A stretch of DNA of 64,000 bases from Gaiellaceae bacterium (GCA_026002995.1 BPGK01000001.1:310001-374000); one strand, 5' to 3'; numbered from the stretch's first letter, positions 52,881 to 61,769 are shown. Notes: a model not told the origin generated them from the sequence alone. Numbers and translations are program-made.

Positions 52881-53417
52881 ATGGAGTTGAAGACCGCAGG
52901 CGTCAAGGTCGTGACGCCGACCGGAGGGCAGGAGGGCTTCCTCGGGAGCATCGGCGTCCGCTTTCTCATCGACGGGCTCGAGGCTGGCGAGCGCTTCTCG
53001 CTCGTCGAGCACCCGATGTCGCCACGAGCGCTGGCGGCGCCGTTGCACCTGCACACTCGGGAGGACGAGTACAGCTTCGTCCTCGAAGGGCGCATGGGGG
53101 CCCTGCTCGGCGACCAGGTGGTCGAGGCCGGCCCGGGCGACCTCGTCTTCAAGCCGCGCAACCAGTGGCACACGTTCTGGAACGCGGGCGACGAGCCCGC
53201 CCGGATCCTCGAGATCATCTCGCCGGCCGGGTTCGAGCGCTTCTTCCGTGACCTCGACGCGCTGGGCGGCGCGATCGCGGCGGATCCGAGCGAGCTGACC
53301 GCGCTCGGTGCCCGCTACGGCCACTACTTCCAGCTCGAGAGCGTCCCCGAGTTGCTCGAGCGATTCGGGTTGCGGATCGGCGAGCGGCTCTCCGGGGGCT
53401 GGACTCCGGTGGGGTAG
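52881..53417 (+). CDS. Cupin domain protein
   Basis: 178 residues. The conserved double-stranded beta-helix motifs are visible: PLHLHTREDEYSFVLEGRMGAL near residue 52 (two His and Glu metal ligands) and GDLVFKPRNQWHTFWNAGDEPARILEI near 88 (third His). The C-terminal 60 residues are helical. A metal-binding role in a small-molecule oxygenase or isomerase is expected; the substrate is unknown. Ribosome binding site AAAGGAGGAG precedes the ATG. Divergent from and probably controlled by the TetR regulator. Confidence 0.88.
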   Translation: MELKTAGVKVVTPTGGQEGFLGSIGVRFLIDGLEAGERFSLVEHPMSPRALAAPLHLHTREDEYSFVLEGRMGALLGDQVVEAGPGDLVFKPRNQWHTFWNAGDEPARILEIISPAGFERFFRDLDALGGAIAADPSELTALGARYGHYFQLESVPELLERFGLRIGERLSGGWTPVG

Positions 53418-53469
53418 ACGGAGGAGTGGCGATACGCAGCTCTCGGGCGAGGATCGCACCGGACGACTG

Positions 53470-53502
53470 ACCGAGGCCGGCTCTGCGCTCGCCGGCCTCG
53501 GT
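53470..53502 (+). terminator. Hairpin terminator after cupin gene
   Basis: Perfect 12-bp inverted repeat (ACCGAGGCCGGC / GCCGGCCTCGGT) with a 9-nt loop, 53 bp after the stop. Confidence 0.6.
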
Positions 53503-53537
53503 CGGAGAACGCGGGATGGCCCAGCATCGCAAGCGAC

Positions 53538-54362
53538 ATGAAGATCGTTGTCATCGGTGGCACCGGCCTCCTGGGTTCGAGGCTCGTCGAGAAGGCGCGG
53601 GCGAGTGGTCACGAGGTGCTCGCAGCCTCACGGAGCTCGGGTGTCGACGCGTACACGGGCATCGGGCTCGAGCGGGAGCTCGTGGGGGCTACGGTCGTCG
53701 TCGACGTGTCGAATGCGATCTCCCGGGATGACGCGGCCGTGACGGACTTCTTCCGGACCACCTCCCGAGCCCTCCTCGCCGCAGAGGCAACCGCCGGCGT
53801 GGGGCACCACGTCGTGTTGTCGGTCGTCGGTGTCGAGCGCCTCCACGAGAGCGGGTACTTCCGCGCCAAGCTCGCTCAGGAGAACGTGGTGAGGGGTGGA
53901 ACGGTTCCGTACACGATCCTCCGCGCAACCCAGTTCTTCGAGTTCATCGCTCGCATCGCCGACGCGAGCACGAACGGCGATACGGTGCGGCTCCCGCCGG
54001 TGCTTGTCCAGCCGGTCGCTGCGGACGACGTCGCCGCGGCGCTGGTCGAGGCTGCCGTGAGTGCTCCCGCGAATGGGGTTGTCGAGTTGGCGGGGCCCGA
54101 GCGGTTCCGTCTCGATGTGCTTGCCGAGCGCGTGCTCGGCGCGAGCGACGACCCGCGTCGGGTGAGGGCTGACCGTCGCGCGCGCTACTTCGGCGCGGAA
54201 GTCGACGAGCGCTCGCTGCTCCCGGGCGCCGACGCACGCATCGGCCCGACCCGCCTCGGGGAGTGGCTCGGGAGTCGGCGGCGCGATGACGGACGTTCAC
54301 GCGCGGCCGAGCCTCGGCGGGGGCGACGACGTCGGTTCCATGGAAGCGTGCGCCCGTCGTGA
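53538..54362 (+). CDS. NAD(P)-binding NmrA-like protein
   Basis: 274 residues. The N-terminal KIVVIGGTGLLGSRLVEKARASGHEVLAASRS is an atypical-SDR Rossmann motif (GGTGLLG). VVDVSNAISRDDAAVTDFF, HHVVLSVVGVERLHESGYFRAKLAQE and PYTILRATQFFEF match the NmrA/azoR-like group that reduces quinones or senses redox. The last 40 residues are Arg-rich (AEPRRGRRRRFHGS) and look like an accidental extension. It stands alone between two hairpins. Confidence 0.82.
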   Translation: MKIVVIGGTGLLGSRLVEKARASGHEVLAASRSSGVDAYTGIGLERELVGATVVVDVSNAISRDDAAVTDFFRTTSRALLAAEATAGVGHHVVLSVVGVERLHESGYFRAKLAQENVVRGGTVPYTILRATQFFEFIARIADASTNGDTVRLPPVLVQPVAADDVAAALVEAAVSAPANGVVELAGPERFRLDVLAERVLGASDDPRRVRADRRARYFGAEVDERSLLPGADARIGPTRLGEWLGSRRRDDGRSRAAEPRRGRRRRFHGSVRPS

Positions 54363-54390
54363 CTGTACGCCGCACTTATGCCACGAATAG

Positions 54391-54418
54391 GAAGACCCTG
54401 CAGCTGCAGGGTCTTCCC
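54391..54418 (-). terminator. Terminator hairpin of rnpB
   Basis: A 28-bp perfect palindrome (arms GGAAGACCCTGCAG / CTGCAGGGTCTTCC) lies just beyond the 3' end of rnpB on the minus strand and is followed by TATTCG. Confidence 0.7.
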
Positions 54419-54419
54419 G

Positions 54420-54731
<312 letters not shown>

Positions 54732-54748
<17 letters not shown>

Positions 54749-54932
54749 CGGATGGTAGCTCCAACGGAGGGACCTCTCGACCTCGGGCGAGGATCGAGCG
54801 GCACTCCGGACACGCGATCGCGCCGCGCGTGTGGAGCACGAACTCGCCGCAGACGAGGCATTCGAGGCTCGCCCCGCGCACGAGGGCCGCGAGCTCCTGG
54901 TCGAGCGTGCGGTTGAGCGGCGCGACCGTCAT
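54732..54932 (-). CDS. Small zinc-ribbon protein
   Basis: 66 residues with two CxxC knuckles: C-L-V-C near residue 25-28 and C-P-E-C near 41-44, separated by GEFVLHTRGAIA, the layout of a zinc ribbon that may bind nucleic acid. The start overlaps the lexA stop by 4 bp, so it is coupled to lexA and should be SOS-controlled. Its last codons lie inside the 5' end of rnpB, an unusual overlap between a coding gene and an essential RNA. I do not recognise a named family. Confidence 0.75.
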
Positions 54933-55561
54933 TCGAGGCTCCTGAAGACGCCCGTCACCCTCCCGAGGATCCGCACGTGCTCCGGGTAGAGCGGCGCGAG
55001 CGCGCTGTTCTCCGGCTGGAGCCGGATGCGGCCGTCGGGCTCCCGGTAGAACGTCTTCACGGTCGCCTCGTCCGCGGCCTCGTCGTCGCCGACGAGCGCA
55101 ACGACGATGTCGCCGCTGCGGGCGGTCTCCTGCTTGCGCACGACGACGACGTCGCCGTCGAGGATCCCCGCCTCGACCATGGAGTCGCCGGTCACGCGGA
55201 GCAGGAAGTCGGCGTTGCGGCCGAGCGGCTCGGGGACGGCGATCTCGTCCTCGACCGCCTCCTCGGCGAGCAGCGGCCCGCCCGCTGCGATACGGCCGAC
55301 GAGCGGGAGCACCGGCGTGGAGTCGTGTCGCGCCGCGGGCTGCGCCTCGCGCCTCCGGCCCACGAGCTCGATCGCGCGCGGCTTCGTCGGATCGCGGCGG
55401 ATCAGGCCCTCACGCTCGAGATTCGCGAGGTGGGCGTGGACGGTGGAGGGGGAGGCGAGGCCGACGGCGTCTCCGATCTCGCGCACCGTCGGCGGATAGC
55501 CGTGCTCGTCCACGTACGAGGCAAGGAACTGCCAGATCTCCTGTTGGCGTGCCGTGAGCAT
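54929..55561 (-). CDS. lexA: LexA repressor
   Basis: 210 residues. Winged HTH at 1-65 (TARQQEIWQFLASYVDEHGYPPTVREIGDAVGLASPSTVHAHLANLEREGLI). Peptidase S24 domain with the Ala-Gly cleavage site in VGRIAAGGPLLA near 94, the catalytic Ser in LLRVTGDSMVEAGILDGD near 127 and the Lys in DEATVKTFYRE near 170. It represses SOS genes and cleaves itself with RecA. The ATG has GGGAGAG in front and a perfect SOS box 20 bp upstream, so it is autoregulated. Confidence 0.95.
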   Translation of the reverse strand: MLTARQQEIWQFLASYVDEHGYPPTVREIGDAVGLASPSTVHAHLANLEREGLIRRDPTKPRAIELVGRRREAQPAARHDSTPVLPLVGRIAAGGPLLAEEAVEDEIAVPEPLGRNADFLLRVTGDSMVEAGILDGDVVVVRKQETARSGDIVVALVGDDEAADEATVKTFYREPDGRIRLQPENSALAPLYPEHVRILGRVTGVFRSLE

Positions 55562-55581
55562 GGTCTCTCCCGAGTCGCTGA

Positions 55582-55595
55582 CGAACGTATGTTCG
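55582..55595. promoter_or_regulatory. SOS box (LexA operator)
   Basis: CGAACGTATGTTCG: perfect CGAAC-N4-GTTCG palindrome matching the Gram-positive/actinobacterial LexA consensus, located 20-34 bp upstream of the lexA ATG. I saw no second full copy in the window. Confidence 0.9.
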
Positions 55596-55686
55596 TGAGA
55601 GAGGCTAGAGATCCTGTCGGACGGCGTCAAGTCGGCGGCCGAACGAGACGACGAAGGCGGCTCCTCGAGCCGCCTTCGCAAACGCA

Positions 55687-55772
55687 TGCGCTGGAGAGGA
55701 CTTGAACCTCCACGGCCTCAAGCGGCCACTAGGCCCTCAACCTAGCGCGTCTACCAATTCCGCCACCAGCGC
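55687..55772 (-). tRNA. tRNA-Leu (GAG)
   Basis: 86 nt on the minus strand. The acceptor stem GCGCTGG pairs with CCAGCGC; the anticodon loop TTGAGGG gives anticodon GAG; a long variable arm and T-loop GTTCAAGTC are present, typical of a class II tRNA-Leu. CCA is not encoded. Confidence 0.95.
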
Positions 55773-55785
55773 GCGTAGAGAGATT

Positions 55786-56010
55786 CTAGAGGAGGTGGAA
55801 CAGTGCGACGGTGTTCGCGGTCAGGATAACGGCGACGACCACCGTGAGCCGCGTCAGGTTGCGCTCCACGATGTGCGTCCCGCCCTGCGAGTGGGGCGTG
55901 AAGCCGAGCCCGCCCATACCCGCCTCGCGGCCGGAATGCATGAGGACGAGCGTGATAACGGCTGCGCACAGGAGCACCTGCAGCACTGCGGAGATCTGAA
56001 GCCACGGCAT
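55786..56010 (-). CDS. secG: Preprotein translocase subunit SecG
   Basis: 74 residues with two helices (LQISAVLQVLLCAAVITLVLMHSG; LTRLTVVVAVILTANTVALFHLL) separated by the glycine-rich loop GMGGLGFTPHSQGG, the usual SecG layout. It assists SecYE during protein export. It sits between tRNA-Leu and a divergent small gene. Confidence 0.9.
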   Translation of the reverse strand: MPWLQISAVLQVLLCAAVITLVLMHSGREAGMGGLGFTPHSQGGTHIVERNLTRLTVVVAVILTANTVALFHLL

Positions 56011-56036
56011 CCGATGCGCGAGGATAGCAGCGCGCC

Positions 56037-56042
56037 TATGCT
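56037..56042 (+). promoter_or_regulatory. -10 box, leaderless promoter of small helical gene
   Basis: TATGCT ends 6 nt before the GTG at 56049. This near-consensus box supports the reality of the small downstream gene. Confidence 0.55.
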
Positions 56043-56048
56043 CGGACG

Positions 56049-56282
56049 GTGAGCGACTCCGGGGACGTGCGCGCGCGCATCCAGAAGCTCCTCGTGACGG
56101 GAGACAACCGTCTCAAGCAGGGCGTCGCTCCCGAGAAGGTGCGCGCCTCGTACGAGGAGGCGCTCGCGCTCGCGGAGGAGACCGGTCTCGCCGATGCGAT
56201 CCGGCCGCTCGTCGAGGTCAGGCTCGCCGACCTCCGGCGGCTCGCTCGAGGATCGCCTCTAGACGCTCCGCCTGACGCCTGA
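56049..56282 (+). CDS. Small helical protein of unknown function
   Basis: 77 residues, predicted nearly all helix (VRARIQKLLVTGDNRLKQG, RASYEEALALAEETGL, IRPLVEVRLADLRRLA), reminiscent of a single TPR-like hairpin. Evidence for expression is the TATGCT box at leaderless spacing. Its last 65 bp overlap the 3' end of a GT4 gene on the other strand. Function unknown. Confidence 0.62.
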   Translation: MSDSGDVRARIQKLLVTGDNRLKQGVAPEKVRASYEEALALAEETGLADAIRPLVEVRLADLRRLARGSPLDAPPDA

Positions 56283-57240
56283 CGTCGTGCTCCCCGGCGG
56301 CCGCACGTGCGGCGAGGTTCGGCCGCGGGAACTCGGCTGCGCGCGCGAGCGCCTCGACGAGCGCGACGTCGTCCAGCGGGTCGACGAGCACGCCCGCCTC
56401 GGGCGGCACGAACTCGGGCGGGCCGCCGATGCGGGTCGCGACCACGGGTCGCCCGGCGGCCATCGCCTCGAGCGTCGCGAGCCCGAACGGCTCGACGAGG
56501 CTCGGCTGGCAGACGACGTCGCTCGCGGCGATCCAGGTCGGCACCGCTTCGTGGGGGACACGACCGGCGAGGACGACCCGAGCGCGTCCCTCGAGGGCGG
56601 CCCGGAGCGGGCCGTCACCGACGAGGACGAGCGTGCCGCGGTCGAGCGTCTCGACGGCGCGGGCGAGACGGAGCACGTTCTTGCGCTCGGTGAGCGAGCC
56701 GAGACAGAGGAAGACGGGCTCGTCGAGCTCGAGCCGAAGCGCCGCTCGCGCCTCGGCGGCGTCGCGTAGTACGAACCGCTCGAGGTCGACGCCGCAGTCG
56801 ACCACGTCGATCTTCGGAGCGGCCTCTGGTAACCGCGAGGCGAGCTCCTGTCGCAGCCACTCCGAGACGGCGACCACTCTCGCCGCACGACGGATCACGA
56901 CTCGGGTCGCCGCTCGGACGCCCGGCACCGTCCCGACGTTGGCGACGTCCTGGCCGTGTGCGGTAACGACGAGCGGTGCGCGCGAGGCGAGCCCCGCGAC
57001 GAGTCCGGCGGGCACGAGGAAGTGCGCGTAGACGACGTCGGGTTCGAGCCGGCGGGCAGCCCGGCGCGCGTCGCGAGCGAGCGCCAGGTGGCGCAGGCGG
57101 CTGCCGCCGCGCCGGTCGACGACGGCGCGCGCGAGCTCGTGCCCGCGCTCGCGGAGCGCTCCCTCGAGGGTGGCGACGAAGACCCCGAGGTCGGGGTCGT
57201 CCGCACCCGGGTACATCTGCGAGACGAGGAGGATGCGCAC
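56218..57240 (-). CDS. GT4 family glycosyltransferase
   Basis: GT-B enzyme of 340 residues: RILLVSQMYPGADDPDLGVFVATLE at the N-terminus, TAHGQDVANVGTVPG near 92, LCLGSLTERKNVLRLARAVE near 182 and E-x7-E in SLVEPFGLATLEAMAAG near 255. It is isolated from the main polysaccharide cluster and could act on a lipid such as a phosphatidylinositol mannoside-type acceptor (inference). GTG start; neighbouring mutase gene is 51 bp upstream on the same strand. Confidence 0.85.
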   Translation of the reverse strand: MRILLVSQMYPGADDPDLGVFVATLEGALRERGHELARAVVDRRGGSRLRHLALARDARRAARRLEPDVVYAHFLVPAGLVAGLASRAPLVVTAHGQDVANVGTVPGVRAATRVVIRRAARVVAVSEWLRQELASRLPEAAPKIDVVDCGVDLERFVLRDAAEARAALRLELDEPVFLCLGSLTERKNVLRLARAVETLDRGTLVLVGDGPLRAALEGRARVVLAGRVPHEAVPTWIAASDVVCQPSLVEPFGLATLEAMAAGRPVVATRIGGPPEFVPPEAGVLVDPLDDVALVEALARAAEFPRPNLAARAAAGEHDVRRQAERLEAILERAAGGRRA

Positions 57241-57291
57241 CGTCGGGCAATCGTGACTGCTCGGTGCGGCTCTCTGCCGGCTCCGCCGCTC

Positions 57292-58872
57292 CTACGCGCG
57301 CTGGGCGTCGTAGGTGCCCCAGAGCTCACGCAGCGCGCCGCAGATCTCGCCGATTGTGCAGCGGGCGCGGAGCGCCTCGCGCATCGCGGGCAGCAGGTTC
57401 TCGGATGTCGTCGCGACCCGTCGCACCTCGGCGAGAGCCGCGTCGGCTGCCGCCTGGTCGCGCTCCGCCCGCACTCGGGTGGTGCGCTCGCGCTGCGCCC
57501 GTTCGCTCGCCGGGTCGACGTGGAGGAGCTCGACGCGCGTGTCCTCCTCCTCGACGAAGCGATTGACGCCCACGACGACGCGCTCGCCCGCCTCGATCTC
57601 CGCCTGGTACCGGAAGGCGGAGGCCTCGATCTCGGACTGGACGAAGCCCTGCTCGATCGCCGCCACGGCGCCGCCGAGCTCGTCGATCCGCTCGATGAGC
57701 TCGCGTGCCCTGGCCTCGAGCTCGTCGGTCAGCGCCTCGAGGAAGTACGCGCCGCCGAGCGGGTCGGCGGTGTCGGTGGTTCCCGCCTCGTGCTGGAGGA
57801 TCTGCTGTGTGCGCAGCGCGATAGTGGCGGCGTGCTCGGTTGGCAGCGCGAGCGCCTCGTCGAAGGAGTTCGTGTGCAGCGACTGGGCTCCCCCGCAGAC
57901 GGCGGAGAGCGCCTGGATCGCGACCCTGACGACGTTGTTCTCCGGCTGCTGAGCGGTGAGCGTCGAGCCACCCGTCTGGGCGTGGAAGCGCAGCGCGAGC
58001 GCGCGCGGATTCGTCGCGCCGAAGCGCTCGCGCATGATGCGGGCCCAGAGCCGCCGGGCCGCCCGGAACTTCGCCACCTCCTGGAAGAAGTGGTTGTGGG
58101 CGTTGAAGAAGAACGAGAGCCGCTCTCCGAACGCGTCCGGCGAGAGCCCGGCCGCGATCGCGGCCTCGCAGTACGCGATCCCGTTCGCGAGAGTGAAGCC
58201 GAGCTCCTGCGCGGCGCTGGAGCCTGCCTCGCGGATGTGGTAGCCGGAGATCGAGATCGTGTTCCAGCGCGGCAGGCGCTCGGCGCAGTAGGCGAAGAGG
58301 TCGGTCGTGAGCCGCATCGACGGCCGTGGGGGGAAGATGTAGTTCCCCCGCGCGATGTACTCCTTCAGGATGTCGTTCTGGACGGTGCCGCGTAGCCGCT
58401 CGCCGGGGACGCCTTGCCCCTCGGCGACGAGCTCGTAGAGCAAGAGCAGGAGCGCGGCGGGCGCGTTGATCGTCATCGAGGTCGAGACCTCGCCGAGGGG
58501 GATGCCCTCGAAGAGCGCCTCCATGTCCGCGAGCGAGTCGATCGCGACGCCGGTACGGCCGACCTCGCCCTCCGCCAGCGGGTCGTCGGAGTCGTAGCCG
58601 AGCTGGGTCGGCAGGTCGAAGGCCACGGAGAGCCCCGTCTGTCCCCGCTCGAGCAGGTAACGGAAGCGCGCGTTCGTCTCCTCCGCCGAGCCGTAGCCGG
58701 CGTACTGGCGGATCGTCCATGGCCGCCCGCGATACATCGTCGCGTAGGGGCCGCGGGTGAAGGGGTACTCGCCCGGGAGCTCGAGGGCCTCGCGCGCGAC
58801 GTCGTCGGCCGTGTAGACGGGCTTGATCTCGATGCCGGAGTCCGTCAGCCGGCGATCCTCGGTGGTCGCCAT
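57292..58872 (-). CDS. Methylmalonyl-CoA mutase, large subunit catalytic domain
   Basis: 526 residues forming the TIM-barrel part only: [34 protein letters not shown] near 34, [17 protein letters not shown] near 79, [10 protein letters not shown] near 131, the Tyr/His region [10 protein letters not shown] near 208 and [19 protein letters not shown] near 315. It rearranges methylmalonyl-CoA and succinyl-CoA with adenosylcobalamin. The B12-binding domain is not fused and must come from a separate small subunit gene outside the window. The neighbouring GntR gene ends 24 bp away and is transcribed toward it. Confidence 0.92.
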   Translation of the reverse strand: MATTEDRRLTDSGIEIKPVYTADDVAREALELPGEYPFTRGPYATMYRGRPWTIRQYAGYGSAEETNARFRYLLERGQTGLSVAFDLPTQLGYDSDDPLAEGEVGRTGVAIDSLADMEALFEGIPLGEVSTSMTINAPAALLLLLYELVAEGQGVPGERLRGTVQNDILKEYIARGNYIFPPRPSMRLTTDLFAYCAERLPRWNTISISGYHIREAGSSAAQELGFTLANGIAYCEAAIAAGLSPDAFGERLSFFFNAHNHFFQEVAKFRAARRLWARIMRERFGATNPRALALRFHAQTGGSTLTAQQPENNVVRVAIQALSAVCGGAQSLHTNSFDEALALPTEHAATIALRTQQILQHEAGTTDTADPLGGAYFLEALTDELEARARELIERIDELGGAVAAIEQGFVQSEIEASAFRYQAEIEAGERVVVGVNRFVEEEDTRVELLHVDPASERAQRERTTRVRAERDQAAADAALAEVRRVATTSENLLPAMREALRARCTIGEICGALRELWGTYDAQRA

Positions 58873-58878
58873 GACCGC

Positions 58879-58884
58879 ATCGTA
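58879..58884 (-). promoter_or_regulatory. -10 box, leaderless promoter of mutase gene
   Basis: TACGAT on the minus strand ends 6 nt before the ATG at 58872. It lies in the 24-bp gap after the GntR stop, so the mutase can be expressed separately from gntR. Confidence 0.55.
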
Positions 58885-58896
58885 CGGCCCCCGCGC

Positions 58897-59553
58897 TCAG
58901 AGCACGCCGCCGGCCCGTTCGATCGCCTCGAGCGCGATCTTTCGGCCCGTCTCGATGTGCTCGCGGATGGCCGTGCGCGCGGCCACTAGGTCCTCGGCCT
59001 CGAATGCCTCCACGATCCGACGGTGCTCGGTGACGAGGTTCGCGTGGCCCTCGACGCGGCCCCCGCGGATCACCTGCATGAGCAGGTTGACCGAGAGCTC
59101 GCGGTAGAAGCGAGAGAGGAGCGCGTTGCCGGCGAGATCGATCTGGAGCTCGTGGAAGGCCGCGTTCGCCGTGTCCCACTCCGCGTGCGAGATCGCGGCT
59201 GCCGTCGCCTCGAAGCGGCGGCGGAGCTCGTCCAGATCGCGGCCTCCGAGGCGTCCGACGGTCTGCTCGGCGGCGTGGAGCTCGAGCGCGAGCCGAACGT
59301 CGTAACTCTCGGCCAGTGCCTGCGCCGTCACGGGCGTCACGAAGTAGCCTCGCCGCGCCTGCACGCTCAGGAGCCCCTCGGACACGAGCCGCGTCAGCGC
59401 CTGGTGGACGGGGCTGCGCGAGACGCCGAGCTCGTCGGCGAGGACGTGCAGGCTGAGCTTCTCGCCCGGCCGATGCCGGCGCGTGAGCAGCCGCGAGCGC
59501 AACTCGTCGTACACCTGGTCGGCAAGGGGGGCGCTGCCGAGGGTCGAAGTCAT
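58897..59553 (-). CDS. GntR family regulator with FCD domain
   Basis: 218 residues. The N-terminal winged HTH is LADQVYDELRSRLLTRRHRPGEKLSLHVLADELGVSRSPVHQALTRLVSEGLL. The C-terminal FCD domain has the metal ligands spread over DVRLALELHAAE, ANAAFHELQIDLAGN and LVTEHRRIVEAFEAEDL (Asp/His pattern). FCD regulators respond to organic acids. Position next to the mutase gene suggests control of propionate or branched-chain amino acid breakdown. On the minus strand TAGGTA lies 7 nt before the ATG. Confidence 0.9.
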   Translation of the reverse strand: MTSTLGSAPLADQVYDELRSRLLTRRHRPGEKLSLHVLADELGVSRSPVHQALTRLVSEGLLSVQARRGYFVTPVTAQALAESYDVRLALELHAAEQTVGRLGGRDLDELRRRFEATAAAISHAEWDTANAAFHELQIDLAGNALLSRFYRELSVNLLMQVIRGGRVEGHANLVTEHRRIVEAFEAEDLVAARTAIREHIETGRKIALEAIERAGGVL

Positions 59554-59596
59554 CGTCCGCTACCTAACATGTCACGGCCGCGGAGGCAACCGCCGA

Positions 59597-59602
59597 TAGG
59601 CT
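59597..59602 (+). promoter_or_regulatory. -10 box, leaderless promoter of moaD-moaE operon
   Basis: TAGGCT ends 6 nt before the GTG at 59609, in the 55-bp divergent gap with gntR. No ribosome binding site is present. Confidence 0.55.
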
Positions 59603-59608
59603 CAGGGC

Positions 59609-60247
59609 GTGAAGATCCGCGTCAGGCTGTTCGCCGCGCTGCGCGAGCGTGCGGGCGTCGGGAGCCTCGAGCTCGAGCTCCCCGAGACCGCGTGCGTCGG
59701 CGACGTGTGGGCGGCGCTCGACCTCGGCGAGGAGCCGCCGGGCCTCCTCTTCGCCCGCAATCGCGAGTACGCCGATCGCGAGGCGGCGCTCACGGCGGGA
59801 GACGAGGTCGCGCTCATCCCGCCCGTCTCCGGCGGCGGCTTCCGGCTCTCGGCCGAGCCGCTCTCGCTCGAGGCCGTGGTGGACGAGGTGCGGGTCGACG
59901 AGGCCGGCGCAGTCGCGGTCTTCGTGGGCACGACGCGAGCGCACTCGCGCGGCCGCGAGGTCCTCCACCTCGAGTACGAGGCGTACGAGGGCATGGCCGA
60001 GCAGACGATGGCGGAGCTCGCCGCCCGTCTGCGCGAGCGTCACGAGCTCTGTGAGGTCGCGATCCACCACCGCGTGGGACGGGTCGAGATCGGCGAGACG
60101 AGCGTCGTCATCGCCGTGTCCGCGCCCCATCGCGCCGCGGCGCTCGCCGCCTGCGCCGAGGCGATCGACGAGCTGAAGGTCACCGTTCCCCTGTGGAAGA
60201 AGGAGGTCTACGTCGGTGGCGAGGAGTGGATCGGGCGTGGCTCCTGA
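59609..60247 (+). CDS. moaX: Fused MoaD-MoaE molybdopterin synthase
   Basis: 212 residues. Residues 1-82 are MoaD, ubiquitin-like, ending in PPVSGGG: the Gly-Gly that must be free to carry sulfur. Residues 85-212 are MoaE: AVAVFVGTTRAHSRGREV near 100, LEYEAYEGMAEQTMAEL near 120, IHHRVGRVEIGETSVVIAVSAPHRAAAL near 153 and VPLWKKEVYVGGEEWIG near 193 with the active-site Lys pair. Such fusions (MoaX in mycobacteria) are cleaved after the Gly-Gly to become active. The downstream LOG gene overlaps by 11 bp. Confidence 0.9.
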   Translation: MKIRVRLFAALRERAGVGSLELELPETACVGDVWAALDLGEEPPGLLFARNREYADREAALTAGDEVALIPPVSGGGFRLSAEPLSLEAVVDEVRVDEAGAVAVFVGTTRAHSRGREVLHLEYEAYEGMAEQTMAELAARLRERHELCEVAIHHRVGRVEIGETSVVIAVSAPHRAAALAACAEAIDELKVTVPLWKKEVYVGGEEWIGRGS

Positions 60248-60956
60248 CCCGCACGAGCACGACGTCGGGCCTGCGAACAACGAGCTCGACCGTCGCGTCC
60301 TGCGCCGCACCCACGAGGCGCTCGCGAGCGACGTCTCGCTCATCGCGTCCGAGTTCCTCGCCGGCTTCCAGACCGTCCGGCGGATCGACCGGCCAGCCGT
60401 CTCCATCTTCGGCTCGGCCAGGGTGAGGGAGGGCAGCGCGACGTACGAGCGCGCGCGGGCGGCGGGGCGGGCCTTCGCCGAGCGGGGCTTCGCCGTCGTG
60501 ACGGGCGGCGGGCCGGGCGTGATGGAGGCGGCAAACCGCGGGTGCAAGGAGGCGGACGGGCTCTCCGTCGGCTTCAACATCGACCTCCCCTTCGAACAGA
60601 AGCTGAATCCGTACTGCGACCTCTCGCTCACCTTCCGCCACTTCTACGCGCGCAAGGTGATGTTCGTGAAGGCTGCCGAGGGCTTCGTCATCTTCCCGGG
60701 CGGCTTCGGGACGCAGGACGAGCTCTGGGAGTCGCTCACGCTCATCCAGACCGGCAAGATCGGGCGCTTCCCAGTGGTGCTCGTCGACTCGGACTACTGG
60801 GACGAGCTCCTGCGCTGGATGCGCGACGAGATGCTGGACGACGGGCTCATCTCGCCGGAGGACGTCGAGCTCCTCTCCGTGACGGACGACCCCGTCGAGG
60901 CCGCGCGGCTCGTCGTCTCGCACTACGACGAGCGGGTCGCAGAAGGGTCGGTCTGA
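60237..60956 (+). CDS. LOG family protein (nucleoside 5'-monophosphate phosphoribohydrolase-like)
   Basis: 239 residues from a GTG at 60237. The LOG/TIGR00730 signature is complete: VSIFGSARV near 62, VVTGGGPGVMEAANRGCKE near 97, and FVIFPGGFGTQDELWESLTLIQTGK near 160 (PGGxGTxxE motif). These enzymes release the base from cytokinin or purine monophosphates. The gene touches purine nucleoside phosphorylase (next start immediately after the TGA), which supports a purine salvage role. An alternative GTG 7 codons upstream would lie inside moaE. Confidence 0.88.
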   Translation: MAPDPHEHDVGPANNELDRRVLRRTHEALASDVSLIASEFLAGFQTVRRIDRPAVSIFGSARVREGSATYERARAAGRAFAERGFAVVTGGGPGVMEAANRGCKEADGLSVGFNIDLPFEQKLNPYCDLSLTFRHFYARKVMFVKAAEGFVIFPGGFGTQDELWESLTLIQTGKIGRFPVVLVDSDYWDELLRWMRDEMLDDGLISPEDVELLSVTDDPVEAARLVVSHYDERVAEGSV

Positions 60957-61769
60957 GTGCTCGAGCGTGCGGTCGCGCGGATCCGCGAGGAGACGTCGCT
61001 CGAACCGCGGGTCGGGCTCGTGCTCGGCTCCGGGCTCGGCGGTGTCGCCGAGGAGGTCGCCGAGCGGGTCGTCGTCCCGTACGCCGACATCCCCGGCTGG
61101 CCGATCTCGACTGCGATCGGGCACGCGGGCCGTCTCGTTCTCGGCCGGCTCGGCGACGTCCCGGTCGCGGTCATGCAGGGACGTGTTCACCTCTACGAAG
61201 GCGTCTCGCCCGAGCACGCCGTCTTCGGCATCCGCGTGCTCGGGAGGCTGGGAGTGGAGACGCTCGTCGTCACGAACGCCGCGGGCGCCATCAACGATTC
61301 GTACCGCCCGGGGATGCTCGTCGTCATCTCCGACCACGTGAACCTCCTCGCGCGCTCTCCGCTCGTTGGGCCGAACGACGAGCGCCTCGGCCCGCGCTTC
61401 CCCGACATGAGCGACGCGTACGACCCGGCCCTGCGCGCGCTTGCGCGCGAGGTCGCCGACCGGCTCGGCCTGGAGACGGCCGAGGGCGTGTACGGGGCGT
61501 GGCTCGGCCCGCAGTTCGAGACGCCGGCCGAGATTCGGTTCATGCGCCTGATCGGCTGCGATCTCGCCGGGATGTCCACCGTGCCGGAGGTGATCGCGGC
61601 CCGACACATGGGCATCCGCTGCCTCGGCATCTCCGTCGTCACGAACATGGCCGCCGGGATCGCCGAGGGCAAGCTCGGGCACGAGGAGGTCCTCGAGGTC
61701 GGAGCACGGACGGAGCCGCGGCTGACCGCCCTGCTGCGCGAGCTCGTCCCCCTCGTCGCCGAGCTGTAG
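60957..61769 (+). CDS. punA: Purine nucleoside phosphorylase
   Basis: 270 residues of the trimeric class I type: VGLVLGSGLGGVAEEV near 19 (phosphate site), PGWPISTAIGHAGRLVLG, MQGRVHLYEGVSPEHAVF near 73, TNAAGAINDSYRPGMLVVISDHVN near 108, GPQFETPAEIRFMR near 184 and AGMSTVPEVIAARHMGIRCLGISVVTNMAAG near 202. It splits purine nucleosides with phosphate for salvage. GTG start directly after the LOG stop. Ends 28 bp from the convergent mmsA gene. Confidence 0.93.
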   Translation: MLERAVARIREETSLEPRVGLVLGSGLGGVAEEVAERVVVPYADIPGWPISTAIGHAGRLVLGRLGDVPVAVMQGRVHLYEGVSPEHAVFGIRVLGRLGVETLVVTNAAGAINDSYRPGMLVVISDHVNLLARSPLVGPNDERLGPRFPDMSDAYDPALRALAREVADRLGLETAEGVYGAWLGPQFETPAEIRFMRLIGCDLAGMSTVPEVIAARHMGIRCLGISVVTNMAAGIAEGKLGHEEVLEVGARTEPRLTALLRELVPLVAEL

